A DNA stretch of 46,812 nt from JBKPDV01 sp046728075. GTDB taxonomy: Bacteria; Acidobacteriota; Thermoanaerobaculia; UBA5066; Gp7-AA6. The notes under the pieces were generated by a model. That model was given only the letters and a program-made list of their open reading frames with translations. It was not told the DNA's origin and did not search any database. Of this stretch, positions 22,779-32,327 are shown one piece after another. The position numbers were made by a program, and so were the translations under genes. Where the stretch lies: assembly GCA_046728075.1 (NCBI GenBank), contig JBKPDV010000231.1, forward strand, positions 1 through 46,812, read 5' to 3'. Position 1 is the first letter of the stretch. Each line of letters starts with the position of its first letter.

Positions 22779-23759
22779 TCAGCCGAGGTCGGAGCGGTGC
22801 GTCTTCAGAAGGGAGGTCAGCTCCTGAGGAAGGGGAAAGTTGACGTCTTCCTGAACCGTCTCGAATTCGCGCACATCCGTGACTCCCAGCTGCGCGCGCG
22901 CGAACTCGACGACCTCCTGCACGAGAATCTCCGGAGCCGAGGCGCTCGCCGTCAACCCCAGGACCCGCACGCTTTGAAGCCATTCCGGCCGGATGTCCCC
23001 GGCTCGTTCGATCAGGAATGCGGGGACGCCCAACGACTGCGCCACCTCACAGAGCCGCAGCGAGTTCGAGCTGTTGGGAGCGCCCAGCACGAGAAGGGCG
23101 TCCACGTGAGACGCCATGGCCTTGACGGCGTCCTGCCGGTTTTGCGTGGCGTAGCAGATGTCCGCCTTCGAAGGCCCGTGGAGCTTCGGAAAGCGGCGTC
23201 TCAGGATTTCGAGAATCTCGCGGGTGTCGTCCAGGGAGAGTGTGGTCTGCGTCAGATAGGCGACGCGCTCCGGATCGGGCACCTGAACCATTTCCGCTTC
23301 TTCTTTCGTCTCGATCAGCCGGATCGCGTCGGGAGCCTCTCCGAGCGTTCCGACGGTTTCGTCGTGATCCTCGTGGCCGATCAGAAGAATCGTGTACCCG
23401 CGGCGGGCGTAGTGGATTGCCTCCAGATGGACCTTGGTCACCAGGGGACAGGTCGCATCGATCGTGCGCAGCTTCTTTTCGCGGGCGGAATCGCGCACGC
23501 TGGGCGAGATTCCGTGGGCGGAGTAGATCAACCAGGAGCCATCCGGGACCTCGTCGACCTCCTCGACGAAGACCGCTCCTTTGCCCTTGAGCTCGTCGAC
23601 GACGTACCGGTTGTGGATGATCTCCTTGCGCACGTAGACTGGCCCGTCGCAGACTTCGAGGGCCCTCTCGACGACGTCGATCGCGCGGACCACGCCCGCG
23701 CAGAAGCCGCGCAGGCCGGCCATCAGGAGCGTTTCGACCTTCGGAAAAGGCTCGGTCAC
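22779..23759 (-). CDS. ispH: 4-hydroxy-3-methylbut-2-enyl diphosphate reductase
   Basis: A 326-residue iron-sulfur enzyme for the last step of the MEP pathway, reducing HMBPP to IPP and DMAPP. The three cluster cysteines are present: Cys20 (GFCAGVVRAI), Cys104 (DATCPLVTKVH) and Cys202 (DICYATQNRQ). The substrate-binding histidines in IIHN (50) and SAHG (82) and the SNS motif (GAPNSSNSLRLCE) are also visible. Its ATG overlaps the dxs stop by 4 nt. It provides precursors for the squalene and hopanoids made by the cluster at 31.4-37.2 kb. Confidence 0.97.
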   Translation of the reverse strand: MTEPFPKVETLLMAGLRGFCAGVVRAIDVVERALEVCDGPVYVRKEIIHNRYVVDELKGKGAVFVEEVDEVPDGSWLIYSAHGISPSVRDSAREKKLRTIDATCPLVTKVHLEAIHYARRGYTILLIGHEDHDETVGTLGEAPDAIRLIETKEEAEMVQVPDPERVAYLTQTTLSLDDTREILEILRRRFPKLHGPSKADICYATQNRQDAVKAMASHVDALLVLGAPNSSNSLRLCEVAQSLGVPAFLIERAGDIRPEWLQSVRVLGLTASASAPEILVQEVVEFARAQLGVTDVREFETVQEDVNFPLPQELTSLLKTHRSDLG

Positions 23760-25744
23760 CAGGTCACCGTCTCCACGAGCTCTTCCTCGTCGGTCTTGCC
23801 TCGCGCCGGGGGCCCGCCGGCCTTCGCGGCGAGCTCGGGGTAGAGATGCAGCACCGTTTCGACCACGCCCGGCACGTCGAGCTTCAGGTTCGCCCGCTGA
23901 ATCGCCTGGGGGCTGTGCTCGACGAACATGTCGGGAATGGCATGAACGCGCAGGCCGGAGGCTTCCAGACCGTTCTGGTGGAAGGCCTCGAGAACCGCGC
24001 TGCCGAAGCCGCCCATCTCGAGATGCTCCTCCAGCGTCAGGATCCGCGGCGTCTCACGCGCGCAGTCGCGCAGCATCTCCACGTCGAGCGGTTTCGCGTA
24101 GCGCGCGTTGACCACTCCGGCGTCGATCCCGCGAGCCGCGAGCTCCTGCGCGGCCGTGGTCGCGACCGCGACCATGGATCCGTACGCCAGCAGGCAGATG
24201 TCTTTTCCCTTGCGGAGAACCTCCGCCTTCCCGATCGGAATCGGCGGCGCGGTCTCCGCCAGCGGGACTCCGAGGCCCAGACCTCGCGGGTAGCGCACCG
24301 CGAAGGGCCGGCCCGATTCGAAAGCGGTCGCCAGGAGGTGCTGCAGCTCGTCCTCGTCCTTGGGCGCGGCGACAACCATGTTCGGAATGCAGCGCGTATA
24401 CGCGACGTCGAAGATTCCGTGGTGGGTTTTGCCGTCGTCGCCGACGAGCCCCGCGCGGTCGATGCACAGCGTGACCGGGAGCGACTGGAGGCACACGTCG
24501 TGGATCAGCTGGTCGAAGGAGCGCTGGAGGAAGGTCGAGTAGATCGCGACAAAGGGTTTCCAGCCCGCTTTGGCCATTCCTGCCGCCATGATCACCGCGT
24601 GCTCCTCGGCGATTCCGACGTCGTAGACCCGATCCGGGAAGCGGCGCTTGACCTCGCTCAGAGCGGTTCCTTCCAGCATCGCCGCCGAAATCGCGACGAC
24701 GCGGGGATCGCGTTCCATCATCGCCGTCAGCGTCTTCGCGAAAACCTGAGAGTAGGTGTAGCGAGTGCCCGCGCCTGCCGCGGGCGAGGGACTGCCGGGC
24801 TGATGGAACTTGGAAGGATTGGCTTCCGCCTGCTGGTAGCCCCGCCCCTTGTGCGTCACGACATGGACGACGACCGGCGTTCCACCGGCGGAGGTTTCTC
24901 GCGCCGTCGCCAGAGCCTCCTCGAGCTCTTTGAAGTTGTGGCCGTCGATCGGGCCGACGTAGTGCATGCCGATCTCTTCCCAGATCACGTTGGGAAGCAG
25001 AAGGCCTTCGACCGAAGTCTTGATCTTGCGGGCGATTTGCCAGGCCTCTTCGCCGAGCGGGAATTTCGAAATCAGCTTCTGCCCCGTTTCGGTCAGCTTC
25101 TGGTACCTCGGGTGCAGCACGAAACGGTTGCGCCAGTGCACGAGCCAGCCCACGTTCTCGGAGATCGACCACCCGTTGTCGTTGAAGATCACGACCAGCC
25201 GTTTCGGCTTGACGTGGACGATGTTGTTGAGCGCCTCGTAGGAAGGGCCCGATGTGAGCGCGCCGTCTCCGACGATGGCCACGACGTACGGTTCGTCCGC
25301 GTCTTTCTGGGTCGCGAGAGAGAGACCCAGCGCATACGAGAGTCCCGTTCCCGCGTGGCCGGCGGCCAATGTGTCGTGCTCGCTCTCGGCCGGCTCCGCG
25401 AAGCCCGACAGGCCGCCCGGCGTTCGGATCGAGGAGAAACGGTCCCGGCGACCCGTGACGAGCTTGTGGGTGTAGCACTGGTTGGATGTATCCCAGACCA
25501 GCCGATCCTTCGGGCTCTCGAACGCCCGGTGCAGCGCGAGGGTGAGCTCCACGACGCCCAGGTTCGAGGCCAGATGCCCGCCGGTCTTCGTGATCGTCTC
25601 GATGATCGTTTCGCGGCAGTCGGCCGCGAGGTCGGAGAGCTCCTCCGGGGTCAGCTTCTTCAGGTCTTGCGGAGAGTCCACGCGGTCGAGGATCCGGCCG
25701 CTCTTCTTCGCATTTCCTGTGGGTCTGGGGCCCCGCTTTTTCAT
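23756..25744 (-). CDS. dxs: 1-deoxy-D-xylulose-5-phosphate synthase
   Basis: A 662-residue thiamine-diphosphate enzyme that condenses pyruvate and glyceraldehyde 3-phosphate, the first step of the MEP pathway. The cofactor motif starts at VAIVGDGALTSGPSYEALNN with the closing asparagines nearby. The catalytic glutamate is in DVGIAEEHAVIMAAGMA, and DRAGLVGDDGKTHHGIFD carries substrate-binding histidines. Length is normal for the family (about 620-680), with a basic N-terminal extension (MKKRGPRPTGNAKKSGR). It is co-translated with ispH. Its start is 170 nt from the divergent ferritin-like gene; no clear Shine-Dalgarno is visible. Confidence 0.97.
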   Translation of the reverse strand: MKKRGPRPTGNAKKSGRILDRVDSPQDLKKLTPEELSDLAADCRETIIETITKTGGHLASNLGVVELTLALHRAFESPKDRLVWDTSNQCYTHKLVTGRRDRFSSIRTPGGLSGFAEPAESEHDTLAAGHAGTGLSYALGLSLATQKDADEPYVVAIVGDGALTSGPSYEALNNIVHVKPKRLVVIFNDNGWSISENVGWLVHWRNRFVLHPRYQKLTETGQKLISKFPLGEEAWQIARKIKTSVEGLLLPNVIWEEIGMHYVGPIDGHNFKELEEALATARETSAGGTPVVVHVVTHKGRGYQQAEANPSKFHQPGSPSPAAGAGTRYTYSQVFAKTLTAMMERDPRVVAISAAMLEGTALSEVKRRFPDRVYDVGIAEEHAVIMAAGMAKAGWKPFVAIYSTFLQRSFDQLIHDVCLQSLPVTLCIDRAGLVGDDGKTHHGIFDVAYTRCIPNMVVAAPKDEDELQHLLATAFESGRPFAVRYPRGLGLGVPLAETAPPIPIGKAEVLRKGKDICLLAYGSMVAVATTAAQELAARGIDAGVVNARYAKPLDVEMLRDCARETPRILTLEEHLEMGGFGSAVLEAFHQNGLEASGLRVHAIPDMFVEHSPQAIQRANLKLDVPGVVETVLHLYPELAAKAGGPPARGKTDEEELVETVTW

Positions 25745-25914
25745 TTCGGTATTCCGCCGCTCAGAGACATACTCCGCTTTCGGGTCATCGGTTTCGAGAA
25801 AACCGCCCTTCCGCCCCCGGCCGCCGCGGTTTGGAAACCACGGGCCGGATAGGGAAATATATCAGCTCGGGTATCGGACGGGAGACACGGTGCCCCGGGG
25901 AGGATCGCATCGTC

Positions 25915-26802
25915 ATGGAGCGCATCAAGATCGGCTCGGAGGAGCACGGCCGCCTCTTCTGCAACGTCTTCATCGACACACACCGTGCCTTCCGCGCGCA
26001 GGACATCCGCTGGCCGGAGCTCGACGAGGTCGGCCTCGAGCGCCTGAAGGGGCTGCCGGTCTGGAACGAGGCTGCTCGCACGGAGGCCGCCACCGCGGTG
26101 AAGGTCCAGACTCTGGGAGAGGAGGAGACCGATCCGATCCTGAAAGAGGCGATCGCGCTCCAGGGCTACGAAGAAGGGCGCCACGCCGAGATCATCGCGC
26201 TGCTGACGCGCCACTACGGGATCCCGGTCGCTCCCGCGGAGGAACCACAGAGGCCGAAGAATCCGACCTGGACTTTTCTCCGAACGGGCTATGGCGAGTG
26301 TCTCGACTCCTTCTTTGCCTTCGGGCTCTTCGAGATCGGGCGAAAGACCGAGTTCTTCCACCGGGATCTGATCGCGCTCTTCGATCAGATCATGCAGGAG
26401 GAGGCCCGGCACATTCTCTTCATCGTCAACTGGGCCTCCTACCTGCGCGCGCGCCGTCCTCTCGTGCTGCGGCCGGTCTTCGACGCGCGCCGCGCCTGGA
26501 ACGTCACCGCGCAGGCCTTCGACCGCGTCAAGGGAGCGGTGCAGATGGCCGGCGGCAACGGCGCGAGCTCGGAAGGGACTCAGGACGGCTTTACGCTGAA
26601 GAGCCACACGACGTTCGGCGATTTCACGCTGCGTTCTTTCCTCGAGCTCTGTCTTGCCGAGAACGAGCGGCGCCTCGCGATCTACGACGCGCGGCTCTTG
26701 AGGCCCACTCTCGTGCCGGGGGCGGTGAGGGCGTTGTTGAAGGTGCTGCCAGGGGGAACGCAGCGAGAACGCCGGGAACGCAGCGAGAACGCCGGGAAGT
26801 AA
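25915..26802 (+). CDS. Ferritin-like di-iron protein
   Basis: A 295-residue protein of helical character with two ferritin-type metal motifs: YEEGRHAEIIALL (about residues 75-85) and QEEARHILFIVNW (about 160), plus additional glutamates (GEEETDP, EIGRKTEFFHRD). This pattern suggests a four-helix di-iron site. The ATG at 25915 with GGGGAGG upstream is preferred over one 84 nt earlier. The last residues (GGTQRERRERSENAGK) are encoded by a 2 x 20-bp repeat that forms one arm of the downstream terminator. It is divergent from dxs. Substrate is unknown; a lipid-modifying oxidase is possible. Confidence 0.72.
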   Translation: MERIKIGSEEHGRLFCNVFIDTHRAFRAQDIRWPELDEVGLERLKGLPVWNEAARTEAATAVKVQTLGEEETDPILKEAIALQGYEEGRHAEIIALLTRHYGIPVAPAEEPQRPKNPTWTFLRTGYGECLDSFFAFGLFEIGRKTEFFHRDLIALFDQIMQEEARHILFIVNWASYLRARRPLVLRPVFDARRAWNVTAQAFDRVKGAVQMAGGNGASSEGTQDGFTLKSHTTFGDFTLRSFLELCLAENERRLAIYDARLLRPTLVPGAVRALLKVLPGGTQRERRERSENAGK

Positions 26803-26895
26803 ACTGCGAACGGGTGAAAAAGTAGGCCCCGCGCTCTTCACTTGCTCCGTTCAAACTTTACTTCACCCTTCCCGTTGCGTTCCCGCTGCGTTTTT
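26754..26895 (+). terminator. Long inverted repeat and probable terminator after the ferritin-like gene
   Basis: The right arm gcgttcccgctgcgtt (26877-26892), followed by a T run, pairs at 15 of 16 positions with either copy of aacgcagcgagaacgc (26757-26772, 26777-26792). The left copies belong to a perfect 2 x 20-bp tandem repeat at the gene's 3' end. Inner segments (acgggtgaa / ttcaccctt) extend the pairing imperfectly. The stop codon lies inside the hairpin. Confidence 0.5.
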
Positions 26896-26942
26896 GCGGC
26901 CTCGCAGAGTTGGCCATAATGCGCCTCATAGAACAAAGGACA

Positions 26943-26970
26943 GACTCCTCGCTTCGCTCGGGATGGCAGG
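26943..26970 (-). repeat. Dispersed 'ATCCTGAGCGAAGCGAAGGAT'-type repeat, copy 1
   Basis: Read on the minus strand it contains catcccgagcgaagcgagg, a variant of the short dispersed element that would encode HPERSEE. A second copy is at 40898-40936. It lies in the gap before the outer-membrane-like gene. Confidence 0.6.
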
Positions 26971-27001
26971 AGAGATGACACTGACTCTGCGAGACCGCTA
27001 G

Positions 27002-28165
27002 ATGGGCTCCGACCTCGTCAGCGCTTGCATCTTCTGCGCGGGGCTTCTCTTCGGCGGTGAGTTGCCGCCTCCCGCGGGCTACCACGCCGAGGTCGGCTTC
27101 TCGTACGCCACGGCGGCGCGGCGCTTCCAGTTGAGCGACGGCCGCGACGACGTCTCCGACGTCACCCCCAAGTTCGTGCTCATTGGCCTCGGGTTCGCCC
27201 ATCCCGCGCCCGCCGGTATGGGCGCGGGGACTCCTGCGGCGCAATGGCAGGTCCGAGTCGCCTTCGGCCCTTCGCACGACGAGCAGTCTCAGGATCCCTT
27301 CCGAGTGAGCAACGTGGGCGCGACCGGAACCGGGCGCTACGAGAACTTCGCGATCGTGCTGCGCTATCCCTTAGGCTCCCGCGACTCCGTCGAAGCCGCC
27401 TGGAACCGGCGCAAGCACCAGGCCACTGATCTGCTCGACATCGGGCGGGAGCGATTCTTCCTGACCGAGCAACGAGCGCTTTCGGCTGAACGAATGGACG
27501 TTGGTCTGGGGCTGCGCCATCGGTGGAAGGGTTTCGAGGCCGCGGTGTCGGGCCGGCTCGTGCGGGCGTCCGGAGCCGACACCACCGCCGGACTCTCGCA
27601 GCTCGCGGAGGGATCGATCTACGGAGGGGCATTCGAAGGTCGCGCGCAGCGGGGCCGCTGGACGCTCTCGGCCTCCGCCGAGCGCGCGAGCGGGCGGATC
27701 CCGGTCCATGAGGCGAGCGCGCCGGACTTCTTGCCGAGAGACACGCGTGAGACGGCGACGCTCGAAGCGTACCGGCTGGGCGTGGGTTACGCCGCCGGGC
27801 GGTCAGAAGTCTTCTTCCAGGCGACCTACGACCGTTCCCTCCTGCCAATGGTCGACTTCGCCGTCCTCGGAACCGAGGTCGTGGCCTTCGAGTCGGGCCT
27901 GCATCCCGATTCGCGAGCCCGCGTCTACCTTCTGGACCTGACGTTCCGCCAGACCCTCGCGCAGGGTTTCCGCGCGAAGGTGCTGCTGCGCTCTTCCCGC
28001 GGCAGCGAAACCGTGACGTTGACCGACCCCACCGGCGTCCAGCCCCCGCGTGTGCTCGAAATCCAGCGATCCGGCGTCTTCGGAGCCGGGCTGTCGCACC
28101 TGCTCGGCGGCCCCGAAGTCACGCTGGCGGTCGGAGCGGAGATCGCGCTGCCGATTGGACGTTGA
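27002..28165 (+). CDS. Predicted outer-membrane beta-barrel protein, function unknown
   Basis: A 387-residue protein with a probable signal peptide (LVSACIFCAGLLFGGELP). The rest is built of short amphipathic strands with alternating residues (YHAEVGFSY, ENFAIVLRYPL, MDVGLGLRHRW, WTLSASAERASG, RLGVGYAAG, VTLAVGAEIALPIGR). No enzymatic motif is seen. The C-terminus lacks the classic terminal Phe. It precedes the HpnP-like gene by 23 nt on the same strand, so the two may be co-transcribed. Family not recognised. Confidence 0.6.
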   Translation: MGSDLVSACIFCAGLLFGGELPPPAGYHAEVGFSYATAARRFQLSDGRDDVSDVTPKFVLIGLGFAHPAPAGMGAGTPAAQWQVRVAFGPSHDEQSQDPFRVSNVGATGTGRYENFAIVLRYPLGSRDSVEAAWNRRKHQATDLLDIGRERFFLTEQRALSAERMDVGLGLRHRWKGFEAAVSGRLVRASGADTTAGLSQLAEGSIYGGAFEGRAQRGRWTLSASAERASGRIPVHEASAPDFLPRDTRETATLEAYRLGVGYAAGRSEVFFQATYDRSLLPMVDFAVLGTEVVAFESGLHPDSRARVYLLDLTFRQTLAQGFRAKVLLRSSRGSETVTLTDPTGVQPPRVLEIQRSGVFGAGLSHLLGGPEVTLAVGAEIALPIGR

Positions 28166-28188
28166 AACCTCTGGGATAATCTCGTTCG

Positions 28189-29793
28189 GTGCAGTCCCGC
28201 CGCCGCATCCTCTGCGTCTTTCCGCGTTATGCGCGGTCGTTCGGGACGCTTCACCACGCCTATCCGATGATGCCGCGGGTCCAGGCGTTCATGCCGCCGC
28301 AGGGGATGCTGGTGATCGCGGCGTCGCTGCCTTCCGAGTGGGAAGTCCGGTTCGTCGACGAGAACATGTCGCCGGCCAGCGACGCGGACTTCCAGTGGGC
28401 GGACGCCGTGTTCGTGACCGGCATGCACGTCCAGCGCGAAACGATCAACGACGTCAACGAAAGGGCGCATCGTTTCGGCAAGCTGACGGTCTTGGGCGGC
28501 CCCTCGGTCTCGGCATGCGCCGAGTGGTATCCCGACTTCGACGTGCTCCACCTGGGTGAGCTCGGAGACGCGACGGACGCGCTTTATGCCAGACTTGATA
28601 TGGACATCGAGCGCCCGACCGAGCAGCTTCGCTTCACGACTCTCGAGCGCAAGCCGCTCTCGGAGTTTCCCGTTCCCGCGTACGAGTCCGTGGACATCCA
28701 GCGCTATTTCTTGGCGAGCGTCCAGTTCTCCTCGGGCTGCCCCTACCGGTGCGAGTTCTGCGACATCCCGGAGCTGTACGGGCGCAATCCGCGCCTGAAG
28801 ACCCCGGAGCAGGTGTGCCGGGAGCTCGACGCGATCTTCGCCGCGGGACCGCCCGGCGCGGTCTACTTTGTCGACGACAACTTCATCGGGAACCCGAAGG
28901 CGGCGCTGGACCTGTTGCCGCACCTGATCGAGTGGCAGCGCAAGACCGGCTATCGGGTGCGCTTCGCCTGCGAGGCGTCGCTGAACATCGCGCAGAACCG
29001 CAAGCTCCTGGAGCTCATGCGCGAGGCGCAGTTCCACACCGTCTTCATCGGGATCGAGACACCGGATCCCGAGGCCCTGCACGGCATGGTCAAAGACCAG
29101 AACCTGCGCCTGCCGATCTTCGAAGCGGTCGAGATCCTGAACTCCTACGGGATGGAGGTCGTCTCCGGGATCATCATGGGGCTCGACCAGGACACCGAAC
29201 GCACGGGAGACGACATCTTCGCCTTCATCGAAACGGCGAAGATCCCGATGCTGACGATCAACCTCCTCTATGCGCTTCCCAAGACGCCTCTCTGGCGTAG
29301 GCTCGAAGCGGAAGGACGCCTGCTCTCGGACGGAACCGGGGGAGAAGAGTCCAACGTGAAGTTCCTCCTGCCGCGCGAGGTCGTCCGCTCCAACTGGTTG
29401 AGCTGCGTCACGCGCGCCAACGAACCCGAGGCTCTCTACCGGCGATTCGCGCATCAGATCGAGAAGACGTATCCCAACCGCTTCGATCCCGGGCACTGGC
29501 GCAAGGTCGAGAAGGCGGACGTGACCCACGGCTTCGCTCTTCTCGCGCGAATCCTCTGGCGCGTCGGCGTCCTCTCGGATTACCGCCGCACCTTCTGGCG
29601 CATGGCCCGGCCGAACTTGAAGAAGGGCAACATCGAGCCCGTGATCCACGTCGGCCTGGTCGGCCACCACCTGATCCACTTCGCCCGCGACTGCAAGAAC
29701 GGCGTCGGAGAGTACTCCTTCTACTCCGAGAAAGGCACGCCCCGCCGCGCACGCTCCGCGGCCTCTTCGCAGCCGGCCCGCGCGGCGGGGTAG
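28189..29793 (+). CDS. B12-binding radical SAM protein, HpnP-like
   Basis: A 534-residue protein starting at GTG. The N-terminal B12-binding region (ILCVFPRYARSFGTLHHAYP, then MPPQGMLVIAASLP) precedes a radical SAM core with the [4Fe-4S] cysteines C184, C188 and C191 in SSGCPYRCEFCD. A C-terminal DUF4070-like part follows. The opening motif and domain order match the family of HpnP, the hopanoid C2-methylase, and a hopanoid operon lies 1.6 kb away. Many paralogs of this family have other substrates, so 2-methylhopanoid formation is plausible rather than certain. Confidence 0.85.
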   Translation: MQSRRRILCVFPRYARSFGTLHHAYPMMPRVQAFMPPQGMLVIAASLPSEWEVRFVDENMSPASDADFQWADAVFVTGMHVQRETINDVNERAHRFGKLTVLGGPSVSACAEWYPDFDVLHLGELGDATDALYARLDMDIERPTEQLRFTTLERKPLSEFPVPAYESVDIQRYFLASVQFSSGCPYRCEFCDIPELYGRNPRLKTPEQVCRELDAIFAAGPPGAVYFVDDNFIGNPKAALDLLPHLIEWQRKTGYRVRFACEASLNIAQNRKLLELMREAQFHTVFIGIETPDPEALHGMVKDQNLRLPIFEAVEILNSYGMEVVSGIIMGLDQDTERTGDDIFAFIETAKIPMLTINLLYALPKTPLWRRLEAEGRLLSDGTGGEESNVKFLLPREVVRSNWLSCVTRANEPEALYRRFAHQIEKTYPNRFDPGHWRKVEKADVTHGFALLARILWRVGVLSDYRRTFWRMARPNLKKGNIEPVIHVGLVGHHLIHFARDCKNGVGEYSFYSEKGTPRRARSAASSQPARAAG

Positions 29794-29997
29794 AGAACTC
29801 CCGTGTTTCGTCGTGGAGGCGGACCCGGCCATTCGTAACAGCCTGAGCCGGAACCCCTTTGCGTATGGGACCGTAACCGCCTTGCGTTCCCACCCGCCCC
29901 GGCGCATTCTTTTGTCCTTCGAATAGACGAGTCCTGGCTAAACGGCCGCAGGTGTCTTCTGCGGTCTCTCCGCGACTCGGGAAAGGGCTCGAGAAAA

Positions 29998-31395
29998 ATG
30001 CGATGCGGCCGCGGCTTCTCGAAGCTTCTCGCGCTCCTGGGATTTCTCTCGGCCGCCGCTCTCCGCATGCAAGCCCAGCCCGTGGCGAACGGACCTCTTC
30101 CCGGGCCGTTTCCTCTCTTCCCTGCGGACAACTGGTGGAACCTCGACATCAGCGCGGCCCCGGTCGACCCTAATTCCCCCGCGTTCATCGCGTTCATCGA
30201 CAATGGCCCGCCCCGCCACCTCCATCCGGACTTCGGCGGCGATGTCTCGCCGGGCTCGACGCAGATCTACGGCATGCCTTACGGAGTCGTGGACGGCACA
30301 CAGCCGAAGAAGACCGTCCAGTTCTTCTATGCGGGGGAGAGCGACGGCGTCGATCACGCGACCGGCGTCTCGTTTCCGTTCTATCCGATCCCCGACGAAG
30401 TCATCACGCAGACCCATTGGATCGAGGGGGGCGAGCAGGGGAACCAGAACCTCTACGGAGGGGACCGCCATCTGCTCATCGTGGACCGCGACAACAAGTA
30501 TCTCTACGAGCTGTACAACGTCTTCTTCGACGGAACACAGTGGCAGGCCGGCTCCGGGGCCTTCTTCGACATGAAGACGAACAACAGGCGGCCGGACACG
30601 TGGACGTCGGCCGACGCGGCGGGCCTGGCGATCCTCCCCGGACTGGTTCGCTACGACGAGGTCAGCGGACCGGCCGAGATCGGTCATGCATTCCGGTTCA
30701 CGGTCCGCGCGACCAATGGCTTCGTGTATCCGGCTTCGCACAACGCCGGGTCGAACCCGCAGGCCCTACCCATGGGCGCGCGGCTGCGACTGAAGCCGGG
30801 CAAAGACATTTCCGGCTTTCCGGCGCAGGCCCAGAAGATTTTCCGGGCGATGAAGAAATACGGCCTGATCGTCGCCGACAACGGCTCGGACATGTTCATC
30901 GGAGGAACCTACGACAACCATTGGGACAACTCGGTCCTGAATCCCGCATTCGCCGGCCTGACTGCCGACGACTTCGAGGTGATCCAGCTCGGCTTCCAGG
31001 GTCCTCCTCCGCCGACTGCCGCAGTCTCCTTCTATACGCTCACTCCCTGCCGGATCGTCGACACGCGAGGAGCGACCGGCTCCTTCGGCGGCCCCGCTCT
31101 CGCCCCCGGAGCGGAGCGCGTCTTCACGCTGGCGGGCCGATGCGGGATTCCTTCGAGCGCCCGGGCGGTCACGGTCAACGTCACAGTGACGGGACCGACG
31201 GCTCCCGGATTTTTGACCCTGCACCCCGGCGGGACCGCCTTGCCCCTCGCCTCGACCATCAACTACAGACCGGGCCAGACGCGCGCCAACAACTCCGTCC
31301 TGCTTCTGGGAGTCCCGGGAGACGTTCGCGTCCTTTGCGGGCAAGGCTCCGGGTCCGCGCACTTCGTGCTCGACGTGACCGGTTACTTCCAGTAG
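29998..31395 (+). CDS. Secreted protein with C-terminal 'PCRIVDTR...VTGYF' domain
   Basis: A 465-residue exported protein with signal peptide (LLALLGFLSAAALRMQAQ). Residues about 30-335 form an unrecognised domain (DNWWNLDISAAPVDPNSPAFIAFI; YGGDRHLLIVDRDNKYLYELYN; MKKYGLIVADNGSDMFIGG) that looks like a globular secreted enzyme or binding module. After a PPPPTA linker, residues about 345-465 form a beta-rich domain starting SFYTLTPCRIVDTRGATGSF and ending FVLDVTGYFQ. I have seen such DTR/VTGYF modules at the ends of secreted acidobacterial and actinobacterial proteins, presumably for surface attachment or binding. Substrate unknown. Confidence 0.75.
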   Translation: MRCGRGFSKLLALLGFLSAAALRMQAQPVANGPLPGPFPLFPADNWWNLDISAAPVDPNSPAFIAFIDNGPPRHLHPDFGGDVSPGSTQIYGMPYGVVDGTQPKKTVQFFYAGESDGVDHATGVSFPFYPIPDEVITQTHWIEGGEQGNQNLYGGDRHLLIVDRDNKYLYELYNVFFDGTQWQAGSGAFFDMKTNNRRPDTWTSADAAGLAILPGLVRYDEVSGPAEIGHAFRFTVRATNGFVYPASHNAGSNPQALPMGARLRLKPGKDISGFPAQAQKIFRAMKKYGLIVADNGSDMFIGGTYDNHWDNSVLNPAFAGLTADDFEVIQLGFQGPPPPTAAVSFYTLTPCRIVDTRGATGSFGGPALAPGAERVFTLAGRCGIPSSARAVTVNVTVTGPTAPGFLTLHPGGTALPLASTINYRPGQTRANNSVLLLGVPGDVRVLCGQGSGSAHFVLDVTGYFQ

Positions 31396-31404
31396 GCGCG
31401 CGGC

Positions 31405-32313
31405 CTATGAACGCGGGAGCACCGCGGGCTCGCCGCGATCGAGTGCGCGGTCGACGCGCTGTTTGATCGCGAAGACTTCCAGGCGCGAGATCTTGGCGCC
31501 CGGACCGCGGGCTTCCACTTTTTCCAGAGTCGCCCAGGCGAGCTCCGCCGGGAGGGCGCAGAACTCGACGATCCCGCGCGGGGCGCCGGCCCTCTGCAGC
31601 GCGAGGGTGTAGTCGCCGGCGGTCTTCAAGTCCCGGCGCGCCAGCGCGAAGACCTCGGCGCGGGGCATGGACGGTGGAAGAAAGCTCCTCCCTTCGGAGA
31701 TGTCCACAGAAGAGTCCTTCAGGATGTTGACGAGCTGAAGCGCTTCGCCGAACGTCGCGGCGCGCTCGCGCAGATACGGGGTCGACGGGACGAGCGCGTC
31801 GCGCTTCAACAGGAAGAGGTCCGTCAACATCTCTCCGACGATTCCCGCGACGGCGTAGCAATAGGCTTTCAGGTCTTCGAGGTCCTTCAAGACGAGCGTG
31901 TCTCCGTCCGAACGCGCCACGAACCCGGCCATGCCGCGCGCGGAGCGGATCACGTGATCGCGCACCGAAGAGACCGCGTCCGGGTCGAGGGAGAAGAACG
32001 ATTCGAGAACGAACGGAACCCGGGCGATGAGCTCGCAATAGCCGGCATGGGCGGAAGGACCGGCCGCGGCCCACTGCGCGGAAAGGCGCCGGGCGTCTTC
32101 GGACGCGGGATCGCGCAGGAGCGCCTCGAATTGGCCGAGCGCCTCCCGGCGCCGCTCGGGCGGCCAGTGCGCCGCGTCCTCGAAAGTGTCGGCGATACGG
32201 AAAAGCAGGTAGGCGATCATCACCTGGCGCCGCGTCGGCTCGGGCAGAACAGGAATCGAGAGCGCGAAGGTTCGGCTCGTCTTCTCGAGCAGCTCTTCCA
32301 GGCTGGGAGGCAT
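31405..32313 (-). CDS. Squalene/phytoene synthase family protein
   Basis: A 302-residue trans-isoprenyl head-to-head condensing enzyme. Both Asp-rich motifs are present: RIADTFEDAAHW near residue 45 and LQLVNILKDSSVDISEGRSFLP near 190. The start MPPSLEELLEKTSRTFALSIPVL matches the family N-terminus and lies 14 nt after the hpnG stop, which rules out the longer frame. As the last gene of the hopanoid operon it should make squalene from farnesyl diphosphate. Only one such gene is seen, not the hpnC/hpnD/hpnE trio, so it probably acts as a stand-alone squalene synthase. Confidence 0.9.
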   Translation of the reverse strand: MPPSLEELLEKTSRTFALSIPVLPEPTRRQVMIAYLLFRIADTFEDAAHWPPERRREALGQFEALLRDPASEDARRLSAQWAAAGPSAHAGYCELIARVPFVLESFFSLDPDAVSSVRDHVIRSARGMAGFVARSDGDTLVLKDLEDLKAYCYAVAGIVGEMLTDLFLLKRDALVPSTPYLRERAATFGEALQLVNILKDSSVDISEGRSFLPPSMPRAEVFALARRDLKTAGDYTLALQRAGAPRGIVEFCALPAELAWATLEKVEARGPGAKISRLEVFAIKQRVDRALDRGEPAVLPRS

Positions 32314-32327
32314 GCGTCCGCCGCCGC

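Noticed and set aside
27925..29907. 660-codon minus-strand open frame opposite the HpnP-like gene
   Set aside because: The plus strand encodes a complete B12-binding radical SAM protein with its cysteine motif; the minus frame is a GC-skew shadow.
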